Below are positions 9,620 through 18,239 of a stretch of 64,000 nt of DNA, in pieces. How positions within the stretch are numbered: position 1 is the stretch's first letter; each line of letters begins with the position of its first letter. Both the position numbers and the translations under genes were made by a program. The notes below the pieces were generated by a model. It worked only from the letters and a program-made list of their open reading frames with translations. It made no database searches and was not told the origin of the DNA. This DNA comes from Flavobacterium gelatinilyticum. Lineage in GTDB: Bacteria; Bacteroidota; Bacteroidia; Flavobacteriales; Flavobacteriaceae. The stretch spans positions 3,286,001 to 3,350,000 of the forward strand of contig NZ_CP114287.1 in NCBI RefSeq assembly GCF_027111295.1. The letters run 5' to 3'.

Positions 9620-10636
9620 TTATTTTCCAGTAAAAATATTTTTCCAGTCGTCTTTCATACTTATCACATGCCATTTATTTTTGGCCGCTGCATTTAAGGA
9701 AGCATTATCCTTTTCCTGATAACCGTATTCTCTAACAGAATCATTGTGGTTTACCAGTAATTGAAAAGAAGGGTATTTATTTCCCTGCGAATATTCAAGC
9801 ATAGCAATATCTCCGCCCCCCCCTTCGTTACCACAGGCAAAAACCGGACGCTGCCCAATATGAAGCTGTATACCTGCAGGTTTTTCTTCTTTGTCATTAA
9901 AATGATTTAAAGCCGGTTCCCGCTGTATGGCATTTTTTGCCGGATCATATTTGTATTTAAAAGAAGTTCCCACAACCTGATTTTTCGGAACTCCATAAAA
10001 ATCCTGTGATATTCCTCTCACCACTTCTATCGTTCCTCCGGTTACTATATAGGTTTTGAATCCGTTGGCACGCAGATAATTCAAGAGTTCTAATTGCGGC
10101 TGATATCGTATTTGTTTTACAGGAACATTTTTACCGGGATATTTAGCATTTTTATAAAACTCTGCCACCGAAGCTTCAAACTCATCTTCAGTCATACCGG
10201 TATGAGTAGCCGCCACGAGTTCTATAAGCGCCTTATCGCCGCCTTTTTCAAAGTACGACTTATCTTTTTCTACTACTGCTTTGAATGGCTGTTTCTTTGC
10301 CAGTTCAGGTTTGGCTTCGACCATTTTCTGTACACGATAAAAAGCAAATAGTTCCTGCACATAGGGTTTTTCTGCCCATAGCGTACCGTCATTATCAAAT
10401 GTGGCAATACGATCCTCTATCGGGATAAAATCCGGGCTGCCTTTTTTGGTTACTTTTTCTACATATGCAATAATATCACTCTTAAGGGCGCCTTTGTTCC
10501 AGCTTGGCAGCGGATCGCCAATTATCCCCGTTTCAGATTGTGCAGTATCTGAAGACGGTGCAATTAAAGCATCTGATTTTTTACACGATACGAACAGAAA
10601 TAAAGTAACCAGTAAAAAAAATATTTTTTTAATCAT
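9620..10636 (-). CDS. HAD-superfamily phosphatase lipoprotein
   Basis: The 338-residue protein starts with a lipoprotein signal (TLFLFVSC, Cys18). HAD motif I is FDNDGTLW (nucleophile D81, general acid D83), motif II is in TYIVTGGT, and motif IV is the unusual CGNEGGGGDIAMLEYS. A helical cap lies between motifs I and II, as in the phosphoserine-phosphatase-like branch. An exported, lipid-anchored HAD should dephosphorylate a periplasmic or surface substrate. It is co-directional with the sulfatase upstream (61 bases) and the barrel downstream. An unbroken run of eight G residues (9816-9823 on the plus strand as C) encodes the glycine string of motif IV. Confidence 0.82.
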   Translation of the reverse strand: MIKKIFFLLVTLFLFVSCKKSDALIAPSSDTAQSETGIIGDPLPSWNKGALKSDIIAYVEKVTKKGSPDFIPIEDRIATFDNDGTLWAEKPYVQELFAFYRVQKMVEAKPELAKKQPFKAVVEKDKSYFEKGGDKALIELVAATHTGMTEDEFEASVAEFYKNAKYPGKNVPVKQIRYQPQLELLNYLRANGFKTYIVTGGTIEVVRGISQDFYGVPKNQVVGTSFKYKYDPAKNAIQREPALNHFNDKEEKPAGIQLHIGQRPVFACGNEGGGGDIAMLEYSQGNKYPSFQLLVNHNDSVREYGYQEKDNASLNAAAKNKWHVISMKDDWKNIFTGK

Positions 10637-10697
10637 ATCATTTTTTATTAACCAAAAGATCTAAACTTAAGCGCTTAAATCTTTTGGTGATTTATTT

Positions 10698-12377
10698 TTA
10701 CTTTTTCTTTTTTGCAGCAGCGGCCGCTTCTTCTTCTTTTATTACCCTAGGCAGGATATTTTTCTCAACATACTTCTCGGTTTTAATACTCTGTAATGTC
10801 TGATTAAGAATAGTCGTTGGATTGAAACTTGGAGGGAATGAACGCGGTGGATATTCTTTAAATGATTCAGCAAAGACAAATACATTATTCATTGCCCCGT
10901 AAACTCCTCCTACATGATCTATCAACCAATCCCAATATGTATTGGAAGTAAAATCAGCACGCTCGTAAGGATCCTGATACAAGTTGAATATTTTTTGAAG
11001 ACGAAGTTCTGTAAATGGTTCTGCCCACACCCCCATTGTTCCTGCCAGACGCTGTTCTGCAAATACATACTTGTAATCGCCCTGACGCAGCCCCACGAGT
11101 AATCCATCATCATCAGAATAGAAGAATTTATCTCTTACACTTTTTCCTCCTTTTAGTAATTGTGTCTGGTCAAATCCGTCTAAATGCACTTTATATGTTT
11201 TACCATTTGCATTGTAACCGCTCAAAAGTTTTTTTGTAATATTTGGTTCACCAGCAATCGATGCAAAGGTTGGAATCCAGTCATTATGACTCATCAATTC
11301 AGTGGTAATGGTTCCCGGTTTAATGTTACCCGGCCAGCGAACAATACAAGGAACGCGGAAGGCACCTTCCCAGTTTGTATTTTTTTCTGAACGGAAAGAG
11401 GTCATGGCACCATCAGGCCAGGTATTCATATGAGGCCCATTATCTGTTGAATATACTACGATTGTGTTTTCGGTAATTCCTAAATCATCGAGTACTTTTA
11501 AAATACTGCCAATAGTTTCATCATGTTCTATCATACCATCGATATACTCGCTGTCTCCGTGTGTATATCGTCCTCTGTGTTCTGCTCTTACGTGGGTACG
11601 AAGGTGCATACGAGTCGCATTAAACCAGCAGAAAAATGGTTTCCCTGCACTGTTTTGTCTTTTAATAAAATCAATAGCAGCTGCAGATGTTTCGTCATCT
11701 ACGGTTTCCATCCTTTTTTTGGTAAGTGCTCCGGTATCTTCAATTTTTTGTTTTCCTACTCTTCCAAAACGAGGATCTGTTGTGGCATCATCTACATTTG
11801 TTGCGGTACATTTCAGGACTCCTCTTGGTCCAAATTTCTTAACATATTCAGGATCTTTAGGATAATCCGGTAATTCAGGTTCTTCTTCTGCATTTAGGTG
11901 ATAGAGGTTACCAAAAAATTCATCGAAACCATTTACTGTAGGCAGACTTTCATTACGGTCTCCTACGTGGTTTTTACCAAATTGTCCCGTTGCATATCCC
12001 AAACTTTTCATTATTCCTCCTATAGAAGGATCTAACTGGCTCATTCCCATTGGAGCTCCGGGAAAACCTACTTTGGTAAGTCCGGTGCGTATACCATGCT
12101 GTCCGGTTAAAAAAGCGGCACGACCGGCTGTACAGCTCTGCTCTCCATAATAATGTAAAAATCGAAGTCCTTCATTTGCCAAACGGTCAATGTTGGGTGT
12201 TGTATACCCCATAAGACCATCACTGTAAGCACTAATATTTGTAATTCCAATATCATCGCCCCAAAGTACCAGTATATTAGGCTGTTTTTTACTTTGAGCT
12301 GATGATGCTGTAACACATAGTACTGCTATTAAAGCAATTGCATTATTAAACCTGCATTTTAATTTGAGTTGTTTCAT
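10698..12377 (-). CDS. Type I arylsulfatase (formylglycine-dependent sulfatase), exported
   Basis: The protein has 559 residues and a signal peptide ending near TASSAQ (residue 28). NILVLWGDDIG gives the metal-binding Asp pair D41/D42; SCTAGRAAFLTGQ contains the C-x-A-x-R formylglycine site with Cys82; later VVYSTDNGPH and SHNDWIPTF supply further metal ligands. The family hydrolyses sulfate esters after Cys maturation by a formylglycine-generating enzyme, not seen in this window. It is the first gene of a likely operon with the HAD phosphatase, barrel and DUF2252 protein. The C terminus is an odd Glu-Ala-Lys tail (EEEAAAAAKKKK). Two operator-like inverted repeats lie 240-310 bases upstream. 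Confidence 0.92.
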   Translation of the reverse strand: MKQLKLKCRFNNAIALIAVLCVTASSAQSKKQPNILVLWGDDIGITNISAYSDGLMGYTTPNIDRLANEGLRFLHYYGEQSCTAGRAAFLTGQHGIRTGLTKVGFPGAPMGMSQLDPSIGGIMKSLGYATGQFGKNHVGDRNESLPTVNGFDEFFGNLYHLNAEEEPELPDYPKDPEYVKKFGPRGVLKCTATNVDDATTDPRFGRVGKQKIEDTGALTKKRMETVDDETSAAAIDFIKRQNSAGKPFFCWFNATRMHLRTHVRAEHRGRYTHGDSEYIDGMIEHDETIGSILKVLDDLGITENTIVVYSTDNGPHMNTWPDGAMTSFRSEKNTNWEGAFRVPCIVRWPGNIKPGTITTELMSHNDWIPTFASIAGEPNITKKLLSGYNANGKTYKVHLDGFDQTQLLKGGKSVRDKFFYSDDDGLLVGLRQGDYKYVFAEQRLAGTMGVWAEPFTELRLQKIFNLYQDPYERADFTSNTYWDWLIDHVGGVYGAMNNVFVFAESFKEYPPRSFPPSFNPTTILNQTLQSIKTEKYVEKNILPRVIKEEEAAAAAKKKK

Positions 12378-12614
12378 GATAAAAAAAATTCGTTAGTAAT
12401 TCTTGTTATATATGAGGAGGTATTCAAATAAAAAACACGGAAAAACGGGTAGACTCAAAAATTATAAAAGTCCATTCATTTGATGCATTTTATCATCATT
12501 GTTTCATATTCATTCTATCATCGAATCTGCAACAAATCTTTTTTTAACTTTTTTTTAGCTTCTCAAAATTAAATAATCTAAATCCTAATATTTGAATTTA
12601 TAAGGCATGAGATG

Positions 12615-12636
12615 GTTTCATTTTATAACTTGAAAC
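12615..12636. promoter_or_regulatory. Operator-like inverted repeat GTTTCA-N10-TGAAAC (copy 1)
   Basis: A perfect 6-bp inverted repeat with a 10-base TTTTATAACT spacer. The centre is about 250 bases upstream of the sulfatase start. It is the same layout as copy 2, with 51 bases, close to five helical turns, between copies. The protein that would bind is unknown. Confidence 0.5.
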
Positions 12637-12665
12637 ATAAAAAGTATTTTATTTTGCTCCATAAC

Positions 12666-12687
12666 GTTTCATTTTACATCCTGAAAC
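12666..12687. promoter_or_regulatory. Operator-like inverted repeat GTTTCA-N10-TGAAAC (copy 2)
   Basis: The spacer is TTTTACATCC, also starting TTTTA as in copy 1. The conserved arms, spacing and spacer start argue for a protein-binding pair rather than chance. Confidence 0.5.
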
Positions 12688-12825
12688 ACAATAAATTATG
12701 TTTTGTTTCACATTTTTACAAAAATTATCAAACAAAAAGTTGCTTTTTCTGAAGCAAAGATTTTGACAGTCATGAAGAAAAAGGCATAAAAAGACTGTAA
12801 ACCGTCAGGAGGTAGTTTTATTCCA

Positions 12826-12855
12826 TAAAAAAAGCCATCTAAAAAGATGGCTTTT
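12826..12855 (-). terminator. Terminator of the pyk transcript
   Basis: Read on the minus strand, the 11-bp stem AAAAGCCATCT / AGATGGCTTTT with a 4-base loop is followed by a T run. Confidence 0.88.
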
Positions 12856-12883
12856 AACGTAATATATAGTTTTTTTATAAAAC

Positions 12884-14317
12884 TTAATCTATTTCAGAAA
12901 CTCTCATGGTGTTCACCATTCCTTTATCTTTAATTGGCATTGCAGCAAGGTTGATAAGGTAATCTCCTTTTGAAGCATATCCCTTATCGACAGCAATTTT
13001 GTTTACATCTGTAACCGTATCGTCTGTACTTACTTCATTATCGTAGTAGAATGATTTAACTCCCCATAGTAAATTCAATTGAGTTAAGATTCTTCTGTTT
13101 GAAGTAAATACTAAAATATGAGCCGTTGATGGTCTCCATGCTGAAATCTGGAAAGCTGTATAACCGCTGTTTGTTAAAGTACAAATAGCTTTAGCTTCAA
13201 TTTCGTTTGCTAATAATGCTGCCTGATGACAAACTGTTTTAGTAACGAAACGTTTTGTTTTAATTTGAGGTGTATTTTGAGGCACCTGAATAAGCGGAGA
13301 ATTTTCTACCGCTTCACAAATTTGCGCCATTCTCTGAATTACCTGTACAGGATAGTTTCCTGTTGCAGTTTCTCCTGATAACATTACTGCATCGGCACCG
13401 TCCATTACTGAGTTAGCAACGTCGTTTACCTCTGCTCTTGTTGGAGTTAAACTTGTAATCATTGTTTCCATCATTTGTGTAGCAACGATAACAGGGATTC
13501 TGGCTGTTTTAGCTCTTCTGATCAAATCTTTTTGTACCAATGGCACTTCGTGAGCAGGAAGCTCAACACCAAGGTCACCACGAGCCACCATTAAACCATC
13601 GCAGTACGCTACAATTTTATCCATGTTCTCAAGAGCTTCCGGCATTTCAATTTTAGCAACGATTGGAATTTTGTATTCAGAATGTTTCGCGATTAATTCT
13701 TGTAAATCCTGTAAATCGCGAGGTGTTTTCACGAATGAAAGTGCGATCCAGTCTACTTTTTGCTCAATTGCAAAAATTGCATCAGCGATATCTTTTTCAG
13801 TTAAAGCCGGTAAAGAAATTTTTGTGTTTGGAAGATTAACTCCTTTTTTAGATTTTAATTCCCCACCCTGAATAACTCTGGCAACAACTTCTGTTTTTTT
13901 ATCTGTTGAAACAATTTCAAAAATAAGTTTACCATCGTCAAGCAAAATACGCTCTCCAGGATTAACATCATTTGGGAAATTTTGATATTTCATGAACACT
14001 CTTTTTGATGTTCCTATAATATCTTCGGCAGTTGTAAAAGTGATTTCATCACCATCGTGCACAACTGTTCCTTCTTCCATTACACCTACTCTAAGTTTTG
14101 GTCCCTGCAAATCTCCAAGGATTGCTGTTGTGTAACCAAACTCTTCGTTAAGGCCTCTAATGATATCGATTTTCTCTTTTACTCCTTCGTAATCTGCATG
14201 CGAAAAATTGATTCTAAACACATTAACCCCTGCATCGATCATATCTTTGATAATCTCTCTTGTACTACATGCAGGACCAAGTGTAGCAACAATTTTGGTT
14301 TTCTTGTTTGTTAACAT
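12884..14317 (-). CDS. pyk: Pyruvate kinase
   Basis: This 477-residue enzyme transfers phosphate from phosphoenolpyruvate to ADP, the last step of glycolysis, in the cytoplasm. The N terminus TKIVATLGPACSTREII and RINFSHADYEG are standard; PIVAKIEMPEALENM contains the catalytic Lys and the Mg-binding Glu, followed by MVARGDLGVELP and VATQMMETM. The C-terminal allosteric domain is present, so length is normal. It is the downstream gene of a pair with the IPExxxVDY gene (5 bases apart) and ends in a good terminator. Confidence 0.97.
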   Translation of the reverse strand: MLTNKKTKIVATLGPACSTREIIKDMIDAGVNVFRINFSHADYEGVKEKIDIIRGLNEEFGYTTAILGDLQGPKLRVGVMEEGTVVHDGDEITFTTAEDIIGTSKRVFMKYQNFPNDVNPGERILLDDGKLIFEIVSTDKKTEVVARVIQGGELKSKKGVNLPNTKISLPALTEKDIADAIFAIEQKVDWIALSFVKTPRDLQDLQELIAKHSEYKIPIVAKIEMPEALENMDKIVAYCDGLMVARGDLGVELPAHEVPLVQKDLIRRAKTARIPVIVATQMMETMITSLTPTRAEVNDVANSVMDGADAVMLSGETATGNYPVQVIQRMAQICEAVENSPLIQVPQNTPQIKTKRFVTKTVCHQAALLANEIEAKAICTLTNSGYTAFQISAWRPSTAHILVFTSNRRILTQLNLLWGVKSFYYDNEVSTDDTVTDVNKIAVDKGYASKGDYLINLAAMPIKDKGMVNTMRVSEID

Positions 14318-14322
14318 TTTTT

Positions 14323-14811
14323 TTAAAAAATTAGATTGTTTTTTGATTTTATTTTATTGGTATCTACAGCATAAATTGCAGCTATACTTTCAATTGAATT
14401 TAATTTTTGTTGAATTTCTGAAAAATTGACAGTCTCCTCGCTGTTATCAATTTTCAGGAAAAAATCTACCTTTTTGAATTCAGGAAGTAAATGAATTGTT
14501 GTAGAAACCTCACTTGTTTCATTAGAAAACAAATTCTGGAAATCATTTGTACTCACAGAAATGATCTCATTTTTATTCTGAATCAAATTCCACGAAACCG
14601 CTTTTTCAGAATCATAATAATAAAATCTCGAAAAATTTGCCTCACCTTCTTTAGTCTGAGCATGAATCTCGTTTTTGCTCTTACTTAAGTTTATCGGAAG
14701 GTTTTGATTGATAAAATAGGCCAGTCTGTAATCTTCTAATGAAGTATGAATCGCCATTAAATAATAATCAATTTCGTCAAATTCGTCTAAATCCAATCTA
14801 TGAATAGCCAT
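14323..14811 (-). CDS. IPExxxVDY family protein
   Basis: A 162-residue cytoplasmic protein of unknown function, restricted to Bacteroidota. The family is named after a short motif; here it reads LLPEFKKVDFFLKI near residue 108. The N terminus DEIDYYLMAIHTSLEDYRLAYFIN and the acidic, aromatic composition fit. It is found next to pyruvate kinase across Flavobacteriia, and here its stop lies 5 bases before the pyk start, so the two are translationally linked. No catalytic residues are evident. Confidence 0.85.
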   Translation of the reverse strand: MAIHRLDLDEFDEIDYYLMAIHTSLEDYRLAYFINQNLPINLSKSKNEIHAQTKEGEANFSRFYYYDSEKAVSWNLIQNKNEIISVSTNDFQNLFSNETSEVSTTIHLLPEFKKVDFFLKIDNSEETVNFSEIQQKLNSIESIAAIYAVDTNKIKSKNNLIF

Positions 14812-14935
14812 GTCATGAAAAATCAGTTGTAAATATACTATTTCTTACGGAGCATCAATAGTTATTAGCAGTTTGTTTTTGTCAATTTATAAACGAAAAC
14901 GTTTTAGCGTTAAGATAATTACGTGTATTTTGTAG

Positions 14936-15676
14936 TTATTTCTTGTCAATTTTTTCCTGAAATGCAAAATATGCCCTTTGCGAAGCTTTTTCCTCTGCTT
15001 TCTTTTTTGAAGTCGCCCTTGCTCTTGCAACTACTTTATCATCGATACTTAATTTAACACCAAACAGGCGTTGTCCGTCAATACCATTATCTTCAAAAAT
15101 ATCATAATGAAAAACTCTTTTTTCTTTCTGACACCATTCGATAACCAAACTCTTGTAACTTATTACTTTTCCTTCAAGTCTTGCAATATCAACATAAGGT
15201 GTAATTACTCTTTTCTGAATAAACCTTTCGCAATACGAATACCCTTTATCTAAATAAATAGCACCTACCAGCGACTCAAAAATATTACCATGAATATTTT
15301 CTCCAAAATGCTGTACAGGAACCTTGCTCTCAACAAACTTTACTAAATTTAAGTCTTTGCCAAGTTCATTTAAATGTTCGCGGCTGACAATTTTTGAGCG
15401 CATTTTTGTTAAATAACCTTCGTCTCCGTTTGGAGCTTTATTAAACAGATGTGCAGCAATTACGGCACTTAACATAGCGTCTCCTAAAAATTCAAGTCGT
15501 TCGTAATTTATAGGATGTCCGTTTTCATCTAGTTTATTTGATGACCTATGTGTGAATGCTCTTCGATAAAATTCAATATTAACGGGCTGAAAACCAAGAA
15601 TTTTCTGAATAGTGTCAAAAAAAATCCCGTCTTCTAGAGAACGGGATTTAGAAAATATTTTTTTGATAATATTCAT
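14936..15676 (-). CDS. rnc: Ribonuclease III
   Basis: This 246-residue endonuclease cleaves double-stranded RNA in rRNA and mRNA processing. The catalytic domain carries the signature NYERLEFLGDAMLSAVIA, and the second Glu/Asp pair is in NIFESLVGAIYLDKGY. A C-terminal double-stranded-RNA-binding domain ends with ATSKKKAEEKASQRAYFAF. It starts 9 bases after the fabF stop, so acpP, fabF and rnc form the conserved order seen in many bacteria. It is separated from IPExxxVDY by 124 bases with an own promoter likely there. Confidence 0.96.
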   Translation of the reverse strand: MNIIKKIFSKSRSLEDGIFFDTIQKILGFQPVNIEFYRRAFTHRSSNKLDENGHPINYERLEFLGDAMLSAVIAAHLFNKAPNGDEGYLTKMRSKIVSREHLNELGKDLNLVKFVESKVPVQHFGENIHGNIFESLVGAIYLDKGYSYCERFIQKRVITPYVDIARLEGKVISYKSLVIEWCQKEKRVFHYDIFEDNGIDGQRLFGVKLSIDDKVVARARATSKKKAEEKASQRAYFAFQEKIDKK

Positions 15677-15685
15677 ATACGAAAA

Positions 15686-16939
15686 TTAGTCAGCCAATTT
15701 TTTAAACAATACACAAGCATTGTGTCCGCCAAAACCAAAAGTGTTACTCATAGCAACATTTACTTCTCTTTTCTGCGCTTTATTTAAAGTTAAATTAAGC
15801 GATGGATCAATATTCTCGTCTACTACAGTATGGTTAATCGTTGGAGGAACAATACCATGTTTCATTGCCAGGATAGAAGCAATTGCTTCGATAGCTCCGG
15901 CAGCACCAAGTAAGTGTCCTGTCATTGATTTTGTAGAGTTGATATTAATTGTTTTAGCATGATCTCCAAAAACAGCGCTGATCGCTTTTAACTCGGCAAC
16001 GTCTCCAAGCGGAGTAGAAGTTCCGTGTGTATTAATATGATCAACATCTTCCGGATTCATACCAGCATCTCTTAAAGTATTTTCCATTACGGCAATAACT
16101 CCAATTCCTTCCGGATGCGGTGCTGTTAAGTGGTAAGCATCAGATGACATTCCGCCTCCGCCAATTTCGCAGTAGATTTTTGCACCTCTTGCTTTAGCGT
16201 GTTCGTAATCTTCAAGAACCAAAGCTCCTGCTCCTTCCCCTAAAACGAAACCATCTCTGGTTGCGTCAAACGGTCTTGAAGCTGTTTCTGGACTTTCGTT
16301 TCTTGTAGACAATGCGTGCATCGAGCTGAAACCTCCCATACCGGCAATGGTAACAGCTGCTTCAGAACCACCTGAAACAATAACATCGCACATTCCTAAG
16401 CGGATGTAGTTAAAAGCATCGATTAATGCATTTGCAGAAGATGCACATGCAGAAACAGTCGTGTAGTTTGGCCCCATATAACCGTTACGCATCGAAATGT
16501 GTGCCGGTGCTATATCAGCGATCATTTTAGGAATGAAAAACGGATTAAACTTTGGAGTTCCGTCTCCTTTTGCATAATACATTACTTCATCCTGAAAAGT
16601 CTCTAAACCTCCAATTCCTGCTCCCCAGATAACACCAACTCTTTGTTTGTTAACGTTATCATTTGTAATTCCTGCATCTTTAATAGCTTCATCACTGGCA
16701 GCAATTGCATATTGAGCAAATTTATCAAGTCTGCGGGATTCCTTGCGATCCATGTAATCTTCAATATTGAAGTTTTTCACTTCGCACGCAAATTTCGTTT
16801 TATGCTTCTCTGTATCATAATATGTGATAGGAGCGGCTCCGCTTACTCCATTCACAAGTGCATCCCAATATTCCTGGATATTATTCCCTATAGGAGTAAG
16901 TGCACCTAATCCTGTTACAACAACTCGCCTTAATGCCAT
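15686..16939 (-). CDS. fabF: 3-oxoacyl-[acyl-carrier-protein] synthase II
   Basis: This condensing enzyme elongates acyl-ACP with malonyl-ACP in type II fatty acid synthesis. The start at 16939 (MALRRVVVTGLGALTPIG) gives 417 residues; an ATG 13 codons upstream only adds unrelated residues. The active Cys is in TVSACASSANALIDAF, and the two His residues in NTHGTSTPLGD and KSMTGHLLGAAGA. The C terminus NTFGFGGHNACVLFKK is typical. It is downstream of acpP, whose product is its substrate carrier, and upstream of rnc. The 242-base acpP-fabF gap contains a long hairpin. Confidence 0.97.
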   Translation of the reverse strand: MALRRVVVTGLGALTPIGNNIQEYWDALVNGVSGAAPITYYDTEKHKTKFACEVKNFNIEDYMDRKESRRLDKFAQYAIAASDEAIKDAGITNDNVNKQRVGVIWGAGIGGLETFQDEVMYYAKGDGTPKFNPFFIPKMIADIAPAHISMRNGYMGPNYTTVSACASSANALIDAFNYIRLGMCDVIVSGGSEAAVTIAGMGGFSSMHALSTRNESPETASRPFDATRDGFVLGEGAGALVLEDYEHAKARGAKIYCEIGGGGMSSDAYHLTAPHPEGIGVIAVMENTLRDAGMNPEDVDHINTHGTSTPLGDVAELKAISAVFGDHAKTININSTKSMTGHLLGAAGAIEAIASILAMKHGIVPPTINHTVVDENIDPSLNLTLNKAQKREVNVAMSNTFGFGGHNACVLFKKLAD

Positions 16940-17073
16940 AAAATATGTGTTTTGTGTCTTTAAACAAATAAAACCCATGCTTTCTTAACTGTATTGCTAC
17001 TTAAGAGCCATGGGTATTACAATATAAGTATATCTTTTTGATTGAAAATCAATCGAATTTTAAATTTTAAAAA

Positions 17074-17183
17074 AATAATAACACCCGATCCTTAAAAATT
17101 TCAAATTTCAAAAAACAAATTCCAAAATTGGAGTCTGGAATTTCAAAAAATTGGGATTTTTAGAAATCGGGTGTGGTATTATT
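17074..17183 (-). repeat. Long imperfect hairpin between acpP and fabF
   Basis: The outer arms pair AATAATA-ACACCCGAT (17074-17089) with ATCGGGTGT-GG-TATTATT (17166-17183). A second stem CTTAAAAAT / ATTTTTAG continues inward, and an inner AAATTCC / GGAATTT closes the structure, which is about 110 nt in all. The right arm touches the acpP stop codon. It is on the acpP-fabF transcript and could limit read-through or stabilise the upstream acpP message. Confidence 0.65.
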
Positions 17184-17418
17184 ATTTTTTTGCTTCCTCG
17201 ATATAAGAAATAGCTTGACCTACAGTAGCAATGTTTTCTGCTTGATCGTCTGGAATTTGAATATCAAATTCTTTTTCGAATTCCATAATAAGCTCAACAG
17301 TGTCTAATGAGTCAGCTCCTAAATCATTAGTGAAGCTTGCTTCTGTTACAACTTCGTTTTCGTCAACACCTAATTTGTCTACGATAATCGCTTTTACTCT
17401 TGATGCAATGTCTGACAT
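17182..17418 (-). CDS. acpP: Acyl carrier protein
   Basis: The 78-residue acidic helical protein carries growing acyl chains on a phosphopantetheine arm. The attachment motif is [12 protein letters not shown] with Ser37. The sequence [20 protein letters not shown] and the C-terminal [20 protein letters not shown] are standard. It is the first gene of acpP-fabF-rnc and is divergent from purN (175 bases). High ACP demand would fit the hairpin that directly follows its stop. Confidence 0.97.
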   Translation of the reverse strand: MSDIASRVKAIIVDKLGVDENEVVTEASFTNDLGADSLDTVELIMEFEKEFDIQIPDDQAENIATVGQAISYIEEAKK

Positions 17419-17593
17419 AATCTTTAATTTTAGAATTTAATTTGTTGGCAAAAATAAAAAACTTTATTTTAAAACAACTATTTAGTTTATAAATGTGACA
17501 CTAATTTATAAAATTAATTTCAAGAAAGGCCTTTTAAAGCTATTTATTTTCGATTTTTATTCCGTTTTTTGCATTCTAAAAATAACTTAAATC

Positions 17594-18169
17594 ATGAAAA
17601 AAATTATCGTTTTTGCCTCAGGATCAGGATCTAATGCAGAAAACATTATAAAATATTTTTCAAAGACCGAATTCGCCGGGGTCGTTTCTGTTTTTACAAA
17701 TAACGCTTCGGCAAAAGTGATTGAAAGAGCAAAAAATCATCAAATTCCTGTTGAAATCTTCTCAAAAAACGAACTTTTAGAAGGAAATGTACTACAAAAA
17801 ATACAAGAAATCGACCCGGATTTGATAGTTCTGGCCGGTTTTTTACTGAAATTTCCAGAGAACATAATTGAGCACTATCCAAACAGCATAATAAACATTC
17901 ATCCGGCACTTTTACCTAACTATGGAGGCAAAGGAATGTACGGAATGCACATTCACAGAGCAATCATTAATAATAAGGAGAAAGAAACCGGAATTTCTAT
18001 TCATTATGTCAATGAACATTATGACGAAGGCGGGATTATTTTTCAGACAAACGTTGCTTTAACCAATGAGGACACGCCGGAAACAGTGGCAGAGAAGATT
18101 CACGAACTGGAACAAAAGCATTTCCCTGAGATTATTCATAAAATCCTTCTGGATAATTCTAAAATATAA
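17594..18169 (+). CDS. purN: Phosphoribosylglycinamide formyltransferase
   Basis: This 191-residue enzyme transfers a formyl group from 10-formyltetrahydrofolate to GAR in purine synthesis. The nucleotide-binding start is FASGSGSNAENIIKYF; the catalytic Asn-His pair is in INIHPALLPNYGGKGMYG, and the conserved Asp in HYVNEHYDEGGIIFQ. It is divergent from acpP and followed 70 bases later by rnhA. The short gap to rnhA is filled by AATCTAAAAT-like repeats without a clear terminator, so co-transcription is possible. Confidence 0.95.
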   Translation: MKKIIVFASGSGSNAENIIKYFSKTEFAGVVSVFTNNASAKVIERAKNHQIPVEIFSKNELLEGNVLQKIQEIDPDLIVLAGFLLKFPENIIEHYPNSIINIHPALLPNYGGKGMYGMHIHRAIINNKEKETGISIHYVNEHYDEGGIIFQTNVALTNEDTPETVAEKIHELEQKHFPEIIHKILLDNSKI

Positions 18170-18239
18170 ATTCTAAGAATCTAAAATAATTGCAAACCAA
18201 AGCAATCTAAAATCTAAAATCTCCAATCTAAAATAAATA

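Larger units (their letters stand above)
12378..12883. other. 506-base intergenic region between sulfatase and pyruvate kinase genes
   Basis: No open frame of note. It holds two GTTTCA-N10-TGAAAC inverted repeats, a further GTTTCA half-site at 12715, and the pyk terminator at its right edge. Both flanking genes are on the minus strand, so the repeats can only regulate the sulfatase block. Confidence 0.7.

Noticed and set aside
10914..11873. Several plus-strand open frames within the sulfatase gene
   Set aside because: They are antisense shadows of a well-supported sulfatase; no signal or family.
18170..18239. AATCTAAAAT repeats between purN and rnhA as a regulatory element
   Set aside because: Short, low-complexity words without symmetry or a matching site elsewhere; likely spacer.
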